From contig JAKSRK010000010.1 in the NCBI GenBank assembly GCA_024403655.1, positions 1 to 44,348 on the forward strand: a stretch of 44,348 bases of DNA, read 5' to 3'. Below the pieces are notes generated by a model. It was given only the letters and a program-made list of their open reading frames with translations, did not search any database and had not been told where the DNA came from. This stretch comes from Saccharofermentans sp. Lineage in GTDB: Bacteria; Bacillota; Clostridia; Saccharofermentanales; Saccharofermentanaceae. Positions 36,859 to 44,348 of this stretch are shown here, in pieces (the first letter of the stretch is position 1; each line of letters opens with the position of its first letter). Position numbers and translations under genes: made by a program.

Positions 36859-36898
36859 AATTATAAAAAGAACAAAGGTCGGTGTAAACCGACCTTTG
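36859..36898 (-). terminator. Terminator between rplQ and fused ecfA
   Basis: Minus strand: 11-bp perfect stem CAAAGGTCGGT/ACCGACCTTTG (36888-36898 with 36873-36883, loop of four) followed by TTCTTTTTATAA. It lies about 30 bases after the rplQ stop and only 19 bases before the ecfA ATG, leaving no room for a separate ecfA promoter. Confidence 0.85.
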
Positions 36899-36929
36899 CA
36901 ACTAATTCTTATTTAATTCTGTCTGATTA

Positions 36930-37454
36930 TCAAACGAACTCAAGAATAGCCATCTCAGAACCGTCGCCTCTTCTTGTGCCGAGCTTGATGATTCTTGTGT
37001 AACCACCAGTTCTTCCCTCGTACTTAGGTGCGATTTCATCGAACATCTTGTTTACGGGGTTGATAACGTTACCCTCAGAATCATGGCTCTTGAGAAGCCA
37101 ATAAGCCATTCTCTTTCTTGCTGCAAGTCTTGAAGGAGCGTCAACCTGAACTGTCTTCTTCTTAACTTCACGATCTACAACATCGTACTTCTTATCGTTC
37201 TTAGATGTCTTAGAAACAAGTACCTTATTGCCCTTACCGTCAAGCTTAGCTGCAGATACTGTGATTTCCTTTGTTGTGAAGTTGTCCTTCTCCTTGATAG
37301 CTTCGTTAATAAGCTTCTCAACGATAGCGCTAACTTCCTTAGCACGTGCAGTTGTTGTCTCAACCTTACCGTTGATAACGAATGCCGTTGTCATGTTTCT
37401 GAGGATAGCTGTACGCTGATCCGCTGCACGACCGAGTTTTCTGTTAACTGGCAT
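36930..37454 (-). CDS. rplQ: 50S ribosomal protein L17 with internal insertion
   Basis: 174 residues, against about 115-130 for most bacterial L17. The ends are standard: [18 protein letters not shown] at the start, [17 protein letters not shown] near the end. The extra length is a Lys-rich stretch at about 55-108 (includes [18 protein letters not shown]), placed in the loop between the two conserved halves. AGGAGG precedes the ATG, 17 bases after the rpoA stop. Last gene of the alpha operon. Confidence 0.95.
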   Translation of the reverse strand: MPVNRKLGRAADQRTAILRNMTTAFVINGKVETTTARAKEVSAIVEKLINEAIKEKDNFTTKEITVSAAKLDGKGNKVLVSKTSKNDKKYDVVDREVKKKTVQVDAPSRLAARKRMAYWLLKSHDSEGNVINPVNKMFDEIAPKYEGRTGGYTRIIKLGTRRGDGSEMAILEFV

Positions 37455-37471
37455 CTTTATATCCTCCTAAA

Positions 37472-38425
37472 TCAATCTTGTCTGTCTGCCAAATGAAGAT
37501 CCATCTCGGCAAGCTTGGCGACAACTTCGTCAAGTGACTTCTTACCAAGGTTTCTAACCTTGATCATCTCATCCTCGGAACGAGAGATAAGATCGCCGAC
37601 TGTGTTGATGGCTGCTCTCTTAAGGCAGTTATATGTACGAACTGAGAAGTCGAGATCCTCGATAAGCTTACCGAGCTCGGAATTCTTCTCGCTCTTTGTC
37701 TCGATACTCTTGAAGCTGATGGAGCTCTCTGTCTCAGTAAGAACTGTGAAGAGATTCAAGTGCTGGATAAGAATATCAGCAGCAGATGAAAGGGCTTCAT
37801 CAACAGCAACAGTACCGTCTGTCCAAACCTCAAGTGTAAGGCTGTCGTAGTCTGTACGCTCGCCTACACGGGTATTCTCGATAACATAGTTAGCTCTCTT
37901 GATGGGAGTGAAGATAGAATCAATAGCAATAATGCCGATTGCCTGACCTTCAACCTTGTTCTGCTCAGCTGTGTTATAACCACGGCCGGCGCTGATGGTG
38001 AGCTCCATGAATACCTTGGATTCACCATTCAAGTGAGCAATGACGTGATCGGGATTCATGATCTCGACTTCGTCATCATGTACGATATCACCGGCTGTAA
38101 GCTCACCTGTCTTACCCTCTGTTACGCTGATGCAAACAGTCTTGGGAGAGTCAGTATGAAGCTTAGCGCGGATACCCTTGATGTTAAGGATGATCTCCGT
38201 CATGTCCTCGACGATGCCGGGGACAGTGGAGAATTCGTGATATATGTTATCAATCTTTATAGCTGTAACTGCAGCACCCGTAAGAGAAGAAAGCAGAACA
38301 CGACGCAGAGAATTTCCGAGTGTCGTACCGTAGCCGCGCTCAAGCGGAGATACAACGTATTTGCCGTAGGAACCATCTTCGCTTAACTCTTTACATTCAA
38401 TGGTAGGCTCTAATATATCGTTCAT
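37472..38425 (-). CDS. rpoA: RNA polymerase alpha subunit
   Basis: 317 residues. The N-terminal domain drives polymerase assembly (GYGTTLGNSLRRVLLSSL dimer motif, about 32-49); the C-terminal domain (from about 245) contacts DNA and activators, with SVRTYNCLKRAAINTVGDL and VRNLGKKSLDEV. Placed between rpsD and rplQ as in the standard alpha operon, with an AGGAGG site. Confidence 0.97.
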   Translation of the reverse strand: MNDILEPTIECKELSEDGSYGKYVVSPLERGYGTTLGNSLRRVLLSSLTGAAVTAIKIDNIYHEFSTVPGIVEDMTEIILNIKGIRAKLHTDSPKTVCISVTEGKTGELTAGDIVHDDEVEIMNPDHVIAHLNGESKVFMELTISAGRGYNTAEQNKVEGQAIGIIAIDSIFTPIKRANYVIENTRVGERTDYDSLTLEVWTDGTVAVDEALSSAADILIQHLNLFTVLTETESSISFKSIETKSEKNSELGKLIEDLDFSVRTYNCLKRAAINTVGDLISRSEDEMIKVRNLGKKSLDEVVAKLAEMDLHLADRQD

Positions 38426-38470
38426 TTTTTCCTCCTGTAGTGGTGATTGCTTCTAAAATCAAATCAATTA

Positions 38471-39067
38471 TTACTTGCTGTACAACTCGACGATAGCGAC
38501 TGCATTTACAGGTACATCGATCTGATCTGCTCTAGGGATTGCATTTACCTTGCCACTGAGCTTATCAGCATCAGCTGTGAGCCACTCAGGGATGATTCTA
38601 CCGTTTGTATTCTCGATGATATCCTTATATCTCTGAGAACCTCTAGCGTTCTCCTTGATCTCGATTACATCACCGGGCTTAATGCGGTATGAAGGAATAT
38701 TTACAGTCTTGCCGTTAACATTTACATGTCTGTGGCTAACGATCTGCTTTGCTTCATCTCTTGTACGTGCAAAACCAAGTCTGAACATTACGTTGTCAAG
38801 TCTTGTCTCGAGGAGAATCATGAGGTTCTCACCGGTTGTGCCGTACTTAAGCTTCTGTGCCTTCTCGAAGTAGTTTCTGAAGGGCTTCTCAAGAACGCCG
38901 TAGATAAACTTAGCCTTCTGCTTTTCCTTGAGCTGCATACCATACTCGCTCTGCTTTCTGGGTCTGGCGTTCCTATGTCTGTTGGATTTCTTATCTATTC
39001 CAAGAAATGCCGGCTCAATATCAAGAGCTCTGCATCTCTTAAGGACAGGTGTCATATCTCTTGCCAT
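38471..39067 (-). CDS. rpsD: 30S ribosomal protein S4
   Basis: 198 residues. Primary 16S rRNA binder and, in many bacteria, translational repressor of its own operon. The S4 RNA-binding motif is at about 90-150: LETRLDNVMFRLGFARTRDEAKQIVSHRHV. The N-terminus (PVLKRCRALDIEPAFLG) keeps only one Cys, so this is the zinc-free form, whereas L28 and L36 here are the zinc forms. Being inside the alpha operon, it could act on the leader before rpsM. Confidence 0.96.
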   Translation of the reverse strand: MARDMTPVLKRCRALDIEPAFLGIDKKSNRHRNARPRKQSEYGMQLKEKQKAKFIYGVLEKPFRNYFEKAQKLKYGTTGENLMILLETRLDNVMFRLGFARTRDEAKQIVSHRHVNVNGKTVNIPSYRIKPGDVIEIKENARGSQRYKDIIENTNGRIIPEWLTADADKLSGKVNAIPRADQIDVPVNAVAIVELYSK

Positions 39068-39112
39068 TGCTATATCCTCTTTTCTAAATGCTTAGTTAAA
39101 TGTCGTCAGAAA

Positions 39113-39514
39113 TTATACTCTACGACGCTTAGGAGGACGGCAACCGTTATGAGGAACGGGTGTAACGTCCTTGATCATTGTGATCTCGAGACCTGCTGTA
39201 GCGAGTGCACGTACTGCGGACTCACGACCAGCTCCGGGACCCTTTACAAAAACTTCTACAGTCTTCATGCCGTGATCTACAGCCTTCTTTGCTGCATCCT
39301 CAGCTGCAAGCTGAGCTGCGAAAGCTGTACCCTTACGGGAACCCTTCATGTTCTGCTGTCCAGCAGAAGACCAAGAGATAGCATTACCCTGTGTATCACT
39401 GATAGTTACGATCGTGTTGTTGAATGTAGCATGGATATGTGCATGTCCGGCAACTACGTTCTTACGCTCACGCTTCTTAGGCTTTGTAGCCGATTTTCTA
39501 ACTGCTTTTGCCAT
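39113..39514 (-). CDS. rpsK: 30S ribosomal protein S11
   Basis: 133 residues. Platform protein of the small subunit near the mRNA exit. Standard blocks: [41 protein letters not shown], and the end [11 protein letters not shown]. It follows rpsM after 16 bases with an AGGGAGG site. Confidence 0.97.
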   Translation of the reverse strand: MAKAVRKSATKPKKRERKNVVAGHAHIHATFNNTIVTISDTQGNAISWSSAGQQNMKGSRKGTAFAAQLAAEDAAKKAVDHGMKTVEVFVKGPGAGRESAVRALATAGLEITMIKDVTPVPHNGCRPPKRRRV

Positions 39515-39530
39515 TTTGCGTCAACCTCCC

Positions 39531-39899
39531 TTACTTCTTCTTGCCTGCAACAGTATGCTTCGGGCCCTTACGGGTACGAGCGTTTGTCTTTGTACGCTGG
39601 CCTCTTACGGGAAGTCCCATTCTGTGACGACGGCCGCGGTAGCAACCGATATCAGAAAGACGCTTGATGTTTCCGGCGATCTCTCTCTTAAGATCACCCT
39701 CTACTGTATAGTTGTTTTCAATTGCATCACGGATCTTAGCAACTTCATCCTCTGTAAGATCCTTAACCCTTGTGTCAGGGTTCAATCCGGTATCATTGAT
39801 GATAGCGGATGCGCTTGTCGTACCAATGCCGTAAATGTAGGTAAGAGCAATCTCGATTCTCTTATCGTTCGGCAAATCAACACCGGCAATACGAGCCAT
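39531..39899 (-). CDS. rpsM: 30S ribosomal protein S13
   Basis: 122 residues. Contacts the large subunit and P-site tRNA. Marks: [20 protein letters not shown] at the start, [22 protein letters not shown] at the end. It is preceded by GGAGGAAAACTA and by a structured 205-base leader (39900-40104), the place where alpha-operon control acts in other bacteria. Confidence 0.97.
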   Translation of the reverse strand: MARIAGVDLPNDKRIEIALTYIYGIGTTSASAIINDTGLNPDTRVKDLTEDEVAKIRDAIENNYTVEGDLKREIAGNIKRLSDIGCYRGRRHRMGLPVRGQRTKTNARTRKGPKHTVAGKKK

Positions 39900-39911
39900 T
39901 TAGTTTTCCTC

Positions 39912-40104
39912 CGTTTTGAGTAGTTATTAAATCTATATACGACACGCCTTTTTGGGATTCCCTTCGGGTTAGGAAGGGCAGCCGCCCCTAGACCACGTGT
40001 AATATGCGATTTTTCTTTTTTGTTGTTTCCTAATAAGCGACGGAAGCAGTGCCGCTTTTTCCCGTGGACAGGGCTAAATCTGTCCGCAGTCGGTTGTTCT
40101 TTCC
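39912..40104 (-). promoter_or_regulatory. Structured leader between rpmJ and rpsM
   Basis: This 205-base gap holds no gene but is rich in structure on the minus strand. A hairpin GGACAG/CTGTCC spans 40066-40085. AAGCG/CGCTT brackets 40035-40057. A long-range stem ACACG/CGTGT (39996-40000 with 39942-39946) encloses CCCTTC/GAAGGG (39973-39978 with 39960-39965); a GGGC/GCCC hairpin (39984-39987 with 39976-39979) uses some of the same bases, so the two exclude each other. No T-run follows, so it is not a terminator. A ribosomal-protein control leader is inferred. Confidence 0.5.
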
Positions 40105-40218
40105 TTAGCCCTGCTTCTGCTTGTGCTTAGGATCGGAACAAATGATCATGACTTTACCATGGCGACGAATGACTTTGCACTTCTCGCACATAGGCTTGAC
40201 TGACGGTCTAACCTTCAT
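40105..40218 (-). CDS. rpmJ: 50S ribosomal protein L36
   Basis: 37 residues, [20 protein letters not shown] and onward to KHKQKQG. Cys11, Cys14, Cys27 and His32 form the zinc site of the standard L36. AGGAGG lies six bases before the ATG. It is the first gene after a promoter at 40279-40306 and sits between infA and rpsM, the usual place. Confidence 0.97.
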   Translation of the reverse strand: MKVRPSVKPMCEKCKVIRRHGKVMIICSDPKHKQKQG

Positions 40219-40249
40219 CGTGAACCTCCTGCTGTTTTTTTCAACGCAA

Positions 40250-40306
40250 ATTAGGCGCATTTACGCGCACGCTAATATATTGTATCAGAATTCTTTTGAT
40301 TTACAA
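40250..40306 (-). promoter_or_regulatory. Internal promoter upstream of rpmJ with 5'-end hairpin
   Basis: Minus strand: -35 TTGTAA (40301-40306), 16-bp spacer, -10 TACAAT (40279-40284) preceded by TGA, an extended -10. The start is expected near 40272. Just there begins a hairpin: ATTAG/CTAAT (40272-40276 with 40250-40254) enclosing GCGC/GCGC. It would drive rpmJ-rpsM-rpsK-rpsD-rpoA-rplQ separately from the upstream genes. Confidence 0.55.
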
Positions 40307-40315
40307 GAACTAATT

Positions 40316-40537
40316 TTAATTCTTGCCTCTCCATGTAATTCTTCCTCTTGAAAGGTCATAAGGAGAAAGCTCCATTGTTACCTTATCGCCGGGAAGAATC
40401 TTAATGTAGTTCTGGCGAAGCTTACCTGAAATGTGAGCGAGAACTTCGTGTCCGTTCTCAAGCTTTACCTTGAACATTGCATTCGGAAGTGCATCCGATA
40501 CTATTCCTTCTACCTCAATTACATCCTCTTTTGACAT
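40316..40537 (-). CDS. infA: Translation initiation factor IF-1
   Basis: 73 residues, one S1-like OB fold: [38 protein letters not shown], and the end [14 protein letters not shown]. It binds the A site of the small subunit during initiation. The ATG shares one base with the map stop (TGATG), and its GAGGAGG site lies within the end of map. Confidence 0.97.
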   Translation of the reverse strand: MSKEDVIEVEGIVSDALPNAMFKVKLENGHEVLAHISGKLRQNYIKILPGDKVTMELSPYDLSRGRITWRGKN

Positions 40538-41301
40538 CAGTTTTCCTCCTCAAATGTTGTCATCTCGGGGCCGTTTTCCGTTATGATTACTGTATTTTCA
40601 TAGTGAGCTGCAGGCTGTTCATCAGCTGTTACGACAGTCCACTCGTCATCACAAAGCAATACCTTCTCTGTTCCCATTGTAATCATGGGTTCGATACAGA
40701 AAGCCATTCCTTTTACTATTCTCTGACCTCTTCCGGCTTTACCGAAGTTAGGTACATCAGGATCCTGGTGCATCGTTCTTCCGATTCCGTGACCTGTAAG
40801 AACTCTTACTACTCCGTATCCATAAGACTCAGCGCGCTCCTGTACAGCATGGCTTATGTCACCAATTCTGTTGCCAATCTGTGCCTGCTTCAAGCCTTCA
40901 AAGAAACACTCTTTTGTTCTCTCAACTAAGAGTCTCTTCTCTTCACTTACATTTCCGACAAGATATGTTCTCGCAGCATCAGCGCAAAAGCCGTCAAGCT
41001 CAGCAACAACATCACAAGTTACAATATCTCCGTCCTTGAGAATAAGCTTCTTAGAAGGAATACCATGTACAACTTCGTCATTTATTGAAGTGCAGATTGC
41101 AGCAGGAAAAGGTGGATCACCATAACCAACACATGGTGCACTTCCGCCTGCTTCTTTGATGATTCTCTGTGCGATGTCATCAAGTTCCTGTGTGGATACA
41201 CCAGGAACAGCAGCCTCTTTAAGCGCTACCAAGATTTTGGCAACAAGCTTTCCGGCTGCTCTCATCTTATCTAATTCTTCGCCACTCAAGATCTCAACCA
41301 T
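40537..41301 (-). CDS. map: Methionine aminopeptidase, type I
   Basis: 254 residues. Removes the initiator Met from new proteins. Metal ligands are in place: Asp in [12 protein letters not shown], Asp in [11 protein letters not shown], His in [12 protein letters not shown], Glu in FCIEPM, Glu in HYENT. No N-terminal zinc-finger or linker extension is present. It lies between adk and infA as in many Firmicutes, 17 bases after adk. Confidence 0.96.
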   Translation of the reverse strand: MVEILSGEELDKMRAAGKLVAKILVALKEAAVPGVSTQELDDIAQRIIKEAGGSAPCVGYGDPPFPAAICTSINDEVVHGIPSKKLILKDGDIVTCDVVAELDGFCADAARTYLVGNVSEEKRLLVERTKECFFEGLKQAQIGNRIGDISHAVQERAESYGYGVVRVLTGHGIGRTMHQDPDVPNFGKAGRGQRIVKGMAFCIEPMITMGTEKVLLCDDEWTVVTADEQPAAHYENTVIITENGPEMTTFEEEN

Positions 41302-41318
41302 GTTGAAAGTACCTCTGA

Positions 41319-41975
41319 TCAGATAAGGTTCTTAGCCTTAAGACCATCTTCAATCTGAGCAATGCATGTATCTGAATCCTTACCGTTATCACCTTCAACA
41401 ATAAGACCCTTCTTCTCATAGAAGTCAATGAGGGGCTGTGTGTTCTCGTAGTATGTCTTAAGACGGTTAGCTACTGTCTCCTCATTGTCATCTGCACGCT
41501 GAACAACTTTTCCACCGCAAAGATCACAAACACCTTCAGCCTTTGTAGGCTTAAACTTTACGTTAAAGCTTGCACCGCACTTCTCGCATACTCTTCTACC
41601 GGATACTCTGTCCTTGATGATCTCATCGTCAACAACAATAGAAAGAACTGCGTCAATCTTATCGTTATTCTTTGCAAGCATAGCATCAAGAGCCTCAGCC
41701 TGAGCAAGTGTTCTGGGGAATCCGTCAAGAATATAGCCGGCCTTGCAGTCATCCTGTGAAAGTCTGTCTTCAACCATTGATACAGTAAGGCTGTCAGGAA
41801 CGAGAGCTCCCTTATCAATATAGCTCTTAGCTTCTACTCCAAGAGGAGTTCCGTTCTTAATATTGCTTCTGAAAATATCTCCTGTTGAGATATGAGCAAG
41901 AGAGTACTTCTCACGAAGTACTGTAGCAGAAGTTCCCTTTCCTGAACCAGGTGCACCTAAGATAATAAGATTCAT
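41319..41975 (-). CDS. adk: Adenylate kinase
   Basis: 218 residues, long form. Interconverts ATP + AMP and 2 ADP. P-loop LGAPGSGKGT at 6-15, AMP-binding HISTGDIFRSNI, DGFPRTLAQAEAL, and a zinc-bearing LID with C-x2-C ... C-x2-C (CEKC, CDLC at about 131-155), as in Gram-positive Adk. It lies downstream of secY, separated by a hairpin at 42015-42047. Confidence 0.97.
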   Translation of the reverse strand: MNLIILGAPGSGKGTSATVLREKYSLAHISTGDIFRSNIKNGTPLGVEAKSYIDKGALVPDSLTVSMVEDRLSQDDCKAGYILDGFPRTLAQAEALDAMLAKNNDKIDAVLSIVVDDEIIKDRVSGRRVCEKCGASFNVKFKPTKAEGVCDLCGGKVVQRADDNEETVANRLKTYYENTQPLIDFYEKKGLIVEGDNGKDSDTCIAQIEDGLKAKNLI

Positions 41976-42014
41976 ATATTTGTTCCTCTTTTCTTAATAT
42001 ATTCAAACAAATCA

Positions 42015-42047
42015 AATGACGGTCCCGCATATGTGGGAACCGTCATT
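42015..42047 (-). terminator. Hairpin between secY and adk
   Basis: A 9-bp stem AATGACGGT/ACCGTCATT (42015-42023 with 42039-42047) extended by CCC/GGG across a bulge. The following minus-strand sequence is TTGATTTGTTTG, T-rich but not a clean run. It may be a weak terminator or an mRNA processing site tuning adk against secY. Confidence 0.5.
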
Positions 42048-42069
42048 CAATATACTTTAATATTAGCTT

Positions 42070-43383
42070 TTAATCAAGGAAACCCTTGTATTTTTTCGTT
42101 ACAAGCTGGCTTTCAATCTGTACAACAAGATCGTTTGCTACACCTGTAAGAATCAAAACAGAAGTTCCTGCGAACCATACATTCTCAAGTCCTGTGAAAA
42201 GACTGATGAGAGTAGGAACAAGACAAACCGCTGAAAGGAAAAGTCCGTCAGCCCAGTTAAGGTTGTTGGAAGTCTTGAGGATATAGTTCGTAGTAGGCTT
42301 ACCGGGTCTAACACCAGAGATGAAACCACCGTTCTTCTGAATACTGTTACTGATCTCAATAGGATTGAACTGAATCAATGAATAGAAGAATGTGAACAGT
42401 ATGATAAGGATGAAGTATGAAATGTAGTAGTAGGGACTTGTGTTAAAGTCTCTGAACCACTTAACTACAGGATTCGTACTTGCTGAGAAGAACATCGTGA
42501 TAATCATTGAAGGCATCGACAACAATGACATCGCAAAGATAACAGGCATAACACCAGACTGGTTAACCTTAAGAGGTATATATGAGTTCTGACCTCCATA
42601 TACCTTTCTACCTACAGTCTTCTTGGAGTACTGAACAGGGATTCTTCTCTCAGCATTCTGAACATAAACAACGAATACGATGATTGCTACTGCAACGATT
42701 GCAACTGCGATAAACACGCCGATAGCTGCGAGTGTACCAAGTACAGCGTTGTTAATTCTACCGTTTACTTCAGTAGACTTGTTCATAAGGTTGATAGCCA
42801 TGCCGGGAAGTCTTGTAACAATACCGGAGAAAATCAGTAATGAAATACCATTTCCAATTCCCTTCTCATTAATTCTCTCGCCGAGCCAGATAACAAAGCA
42901 TGTACCAGCTGTGAAAGAGATAATAACAAGGATAGCGCAAAGCCACTTAGGTATTGTTGTGATCATTGCAGAACGTGTTGAGTAGCAGAACAAACTTGCC
43001 TGAAGAAGAGCAAGACCAATAGCACCATAACGGTTAATCTTTGTCATCTTCTTTCTTCCAGCCTCACCCTCTTTTGCAAGATTCTCAAGTGCAGGAATAA
43101 CTACTGTCAACAACTGAATGATAATCGACGCATTGATATATGGAGATATACCCATTGCGAAGATTGTAGCGGCGTAGAGGCCGCCGCCCGAGATGATATC
43201 CATCATCGAGCCAAGCTGACCCCAGCCTCTAACAAGACTTGTGAATGTTTCTCTGTCAAGTCCGGGAACGGGAATAAGACCACCAACCTGATAAAGTGCA
43301 AGAATCATCAAAGTGAAGAGAATCTTCTTGCGAAGTTCAGGAATACGGAAAGCCTTAATCAGAGTGTCGAATAAACCTCTCAT
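42070..43383 (-). CDS. secY: Protein translocase subunit SecY
   Basis: 437 residues, ten membrane segments, the channel through which proteins leave the cytosol. Family blocks: VGGLIPVPGLDRETF near the N-terminus, GISPYINASIIIQLL, GEAGRKKMTKINRY, PLKVNQSGVMPVIFA and the cytosolic loop NGGFISGVRPGKPT. It starts three bases after the rplO stop, so they are translated together. Confidence 0.97.
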   Translation of the reverse strand: MRGLFDTLIKAFRIPELRKKILFTLMILALYQVGGLIPVPGLDRETFTSLVRGWGQLGSMMDIISGGGLYAATIFAMGISPYINASIIIQLLTVVIPALENLAKEGEAGRKKMTKINRYGAIGLALLQASLFCYSTRSAMITTIPKWLCAILVIISFTAGTCFVIWLGERINEKGIGNGISLLIFSGIVTRLPGMAINLMNKSTEVNGRINNAVLGTLAAIGVFIAVAIVAVAIIVFVVYVQNAERRIPVQYSKKTVGRKVYGGQNSYIPLKVNQSGVMPVIFAMSLLSMPSMIITMFFSASTNPVVKWFRDFNTSPYYYISYFILIILFTFFYSLIQFNPIEISNSIQKNGGFISGVRPGKPTTNYILKTSNNLNWADGLFLSAVCLVPTLISLFTGLENVWFAGTSVLILTGVANDLVVQIESQLVTKKYKGFLD

Positions 43384-43386
43384 TTA

Positions 43387-43830
43387 TTAGACCTCCTCAG
43401 CCGTTCCACCAGCCTTTTCAATCTTCTCCTTAGCGGAAGCAGTGAACTTAGCGGCCTTTACGTTAAGCTTCTTGGAAAGCTCACCGTTACCGAGAATCTT
43501 AACACCATCATTAACCTTAGGAAGTGTGATGATGCCTGCTTCAGCAAGAGTAGCTGCTGTAACTTCTGTACCGTCAGCAAGCTTCTCAAGGTCAGAAACG
43601 TTTACTTCGATATAGTCGAGAGCGAAACGCTTATTGTTGAAACCTCTCTTAGGCAGACGTCTGTAAAGAGGCATCTGACCACCTTCAAAACCGGGACGAA
43701 CTCCGCCGCCGGAACGAGCCTTCTGGCCCTTATGACCACGACCAGCAGTCTTACCGTTACCGGATCCTGCGCCGCGTCCCTTGCGGTAAGCCTTAACGCT
43801 TCCGCCCGAAGTCAATTCATTGAGCTTCAT
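43387..43830 (-). CDS. rplO: 50S ribosomal protein L15
   Basis: 147 residues. Conserved start [20 protein letters not shown] and the Gly-rich [30 protein letters not shown] region. It begins only 23 bases after the rpsE stop, so the L30 gene (rpmD) that usually separates the two is missing. AGGTATAG lies before the ATG as the likely binding site. Confidence 0.96.
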   Translation of the reverse strand: MKLNELTSGGSVKAYRKGRGAGSGNGKTAGRGHKGQKARSGGGVRPGFEGGQMPLYRRLPKRGFNNKRFALDYIEVNVSDLEKLADGTEVTAATLAEAGIITLPKVNDGVKILGNGELSKKLNVKAAKFTASAKEKIEKAGGTAEEV

Positions 43831-43853
43831 TAATCTATACCTCCAAATCGCAA

Positions 43854-44345
43854 TTAACGGATTTCTTCAACGGACTTTCCGCGAAGTCTTGCAACTTCCT
43901 CGATGGACTTAAGGTTCTTAAGACCTTCAAGAGTAGCGTTAACCATGTTGTTGGGGTTGTTGGAACCCAAAGACTTTGTACGGATATCTGTGATACCGGC
44001 AAGCTCACATACAGCACGAACAGGACCGCCGGCGATAACACCAGTACCGCTTGCAGCGGGCTTCATAACGATCTTAGCTGCGCTGAATTCAGCCAATGTC
44101 TCATGAGGGATAGTACCGTTAAGTACAGGTACCTCGATGATGTTCTTCTTAGCCTCTTCAATACCCTTGCGGATTGCATCAGGTACCTCAGCAGCCTTAC
44201 CGATTCCCTTACCTACGTGTCCGTTCTCATCACCGACGATAACAAGTGCAGCGAAACGGAAGTTACGTCCACCCTTAACAGTCTTGGAAACACGACCGAT
44301 GTGGATTACTTTTTCCTTTAATTCTACGTTAGGATCTAAAGCCAT
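43854..44345 (-). CDS. rpsE: 30S ribosomal protein S5
   Basis: 163 residues, complete at the window edge. It has the double-stranded RNA-binding start ([19 protein letters not shown]) and the C-terminal domain with [22 protein letters not shown]5 helps decoding accuracy and helicase action on mRNA. Its ribosome-binding site lies outside the window. Confidence 0.96.
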   Translation of the reverse strand: MALDPNVELKEKVIHIGRVSKTVKGGRNFRFAALVIVGDENGHVGKGIGKAAEVPDAIRKGIEEAKKNIIEVPVLNGTIPHETLAEFSAAKIVMKPAASGTGVIAGGPVRAVCELAGITDIRTKSLGSNNPNNMVNATLEGLKNLKSIEEVARLRGKSVEEIR

Positions 44346-44348
44346 TTA

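Noticed and set aside
38726..39667. Long plus-strand open frame of 313 codons over rpsD-rpsK-rpsM
   Set aside because: It lies antisense to three certain ribosomal genes, is Cys/Leu/Ser-rich and has no ribosome-binding site; a shadow frame.
40219..40249. T-run GCTGTTTTTTTC near rpmJ as a terminator on the plus strand
   Set aside because: No gene is transcribed on the plus strand here, and on the minus strand this is an A-run before the rpmJ ribosome-binding site.

Overview
The window looks like chromosome of a Gram-positive Clostridia-type Firmicute (Bacillota). The grounds are the spc/alpha ribosomal-protein order running into ECF transporter genes and truA, DnaD- and DnaC/DnaI-type primosomal genes, a VanW-domain protein, a YfhO/CsbB glycosylation pair, strong AGGAGG ribosome-binding sites and moderate GC. 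I cannot fix the genus. No tRNA, rRNA, CRISPR array or prophage was seen. Almost everything is on the minus strand.

Layout. (1) 1-1678: a complete IS4-family insertion sequence with 19-bp perfect inverted repeats. Its left end is base 1 of the window, so a contig probably breaks there. (2) 1.7-7.5 kb: rpmB with its own promoter and terminator, then an operon read leftward: VanW protein, DnaD-domain protein, DnaC-like ATPase, acpS, and a membrane-anchored SH3 / NlpC-P60-like protein whose active site is lost. (3) 7.7-23.6 kb: a surface-polysaccharide cluster. It encodes a polyprenyl-phosphate sugar-1-phosphate transferase, six glycosyltransferases (one GT2, five GT4-like counting all), ManC, a hexose-phosphate mutase, Gmd and an Rmd-type reductase (GDP-mannose to GDP-D-rhamnose), a Wzm/Wzt ABC exporter with a Wzt carbohydrate-binding C-terminus, and two small related coiled-coil proteins beside the exporter. 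(4) 23.7-29.1 kb: a second glycosylation module, YfhO and a CsbB-like glycosyltransferase read from overlapping divergent promoters, plus an unassigned polytopic membrane protein. (5) 29.2-32.4 kb: cyclophilin, an SPFH/NfeD pair and an acyltransferase-3 protein. (6) 32.4-44.3 kb: in transcription order (right to left) rpsE-rplO-secY-adk-map-infA-rpmJ-rpsM-rpsK-rpsD-rpoA-rplQ, then a fused EcfA1-EcfA2, EcfT, a ROK glucokinase and truA.

How it fits together: the mutase and ManC make GDP-mannose, Gmd/Rmd convert it to GDP-D-rhamnose, the transferases build a glycan on undecaprenyl phosphate, and Wzm/Wzt exports it. The most interesting observations are the paired coiled-coil proteins next to Wzt, the NlpC/P60 pseudoenzyme in a replication/lipid operon, three genes whose promoters place the transcript start at the ATG (possible leaderless mRNAs), a structured leader before rpsM, a terminator only 19 nt before the ecfA start, the absence of rpmD between rpsE and rplO, and an unusual hairpin architecture in the IS.
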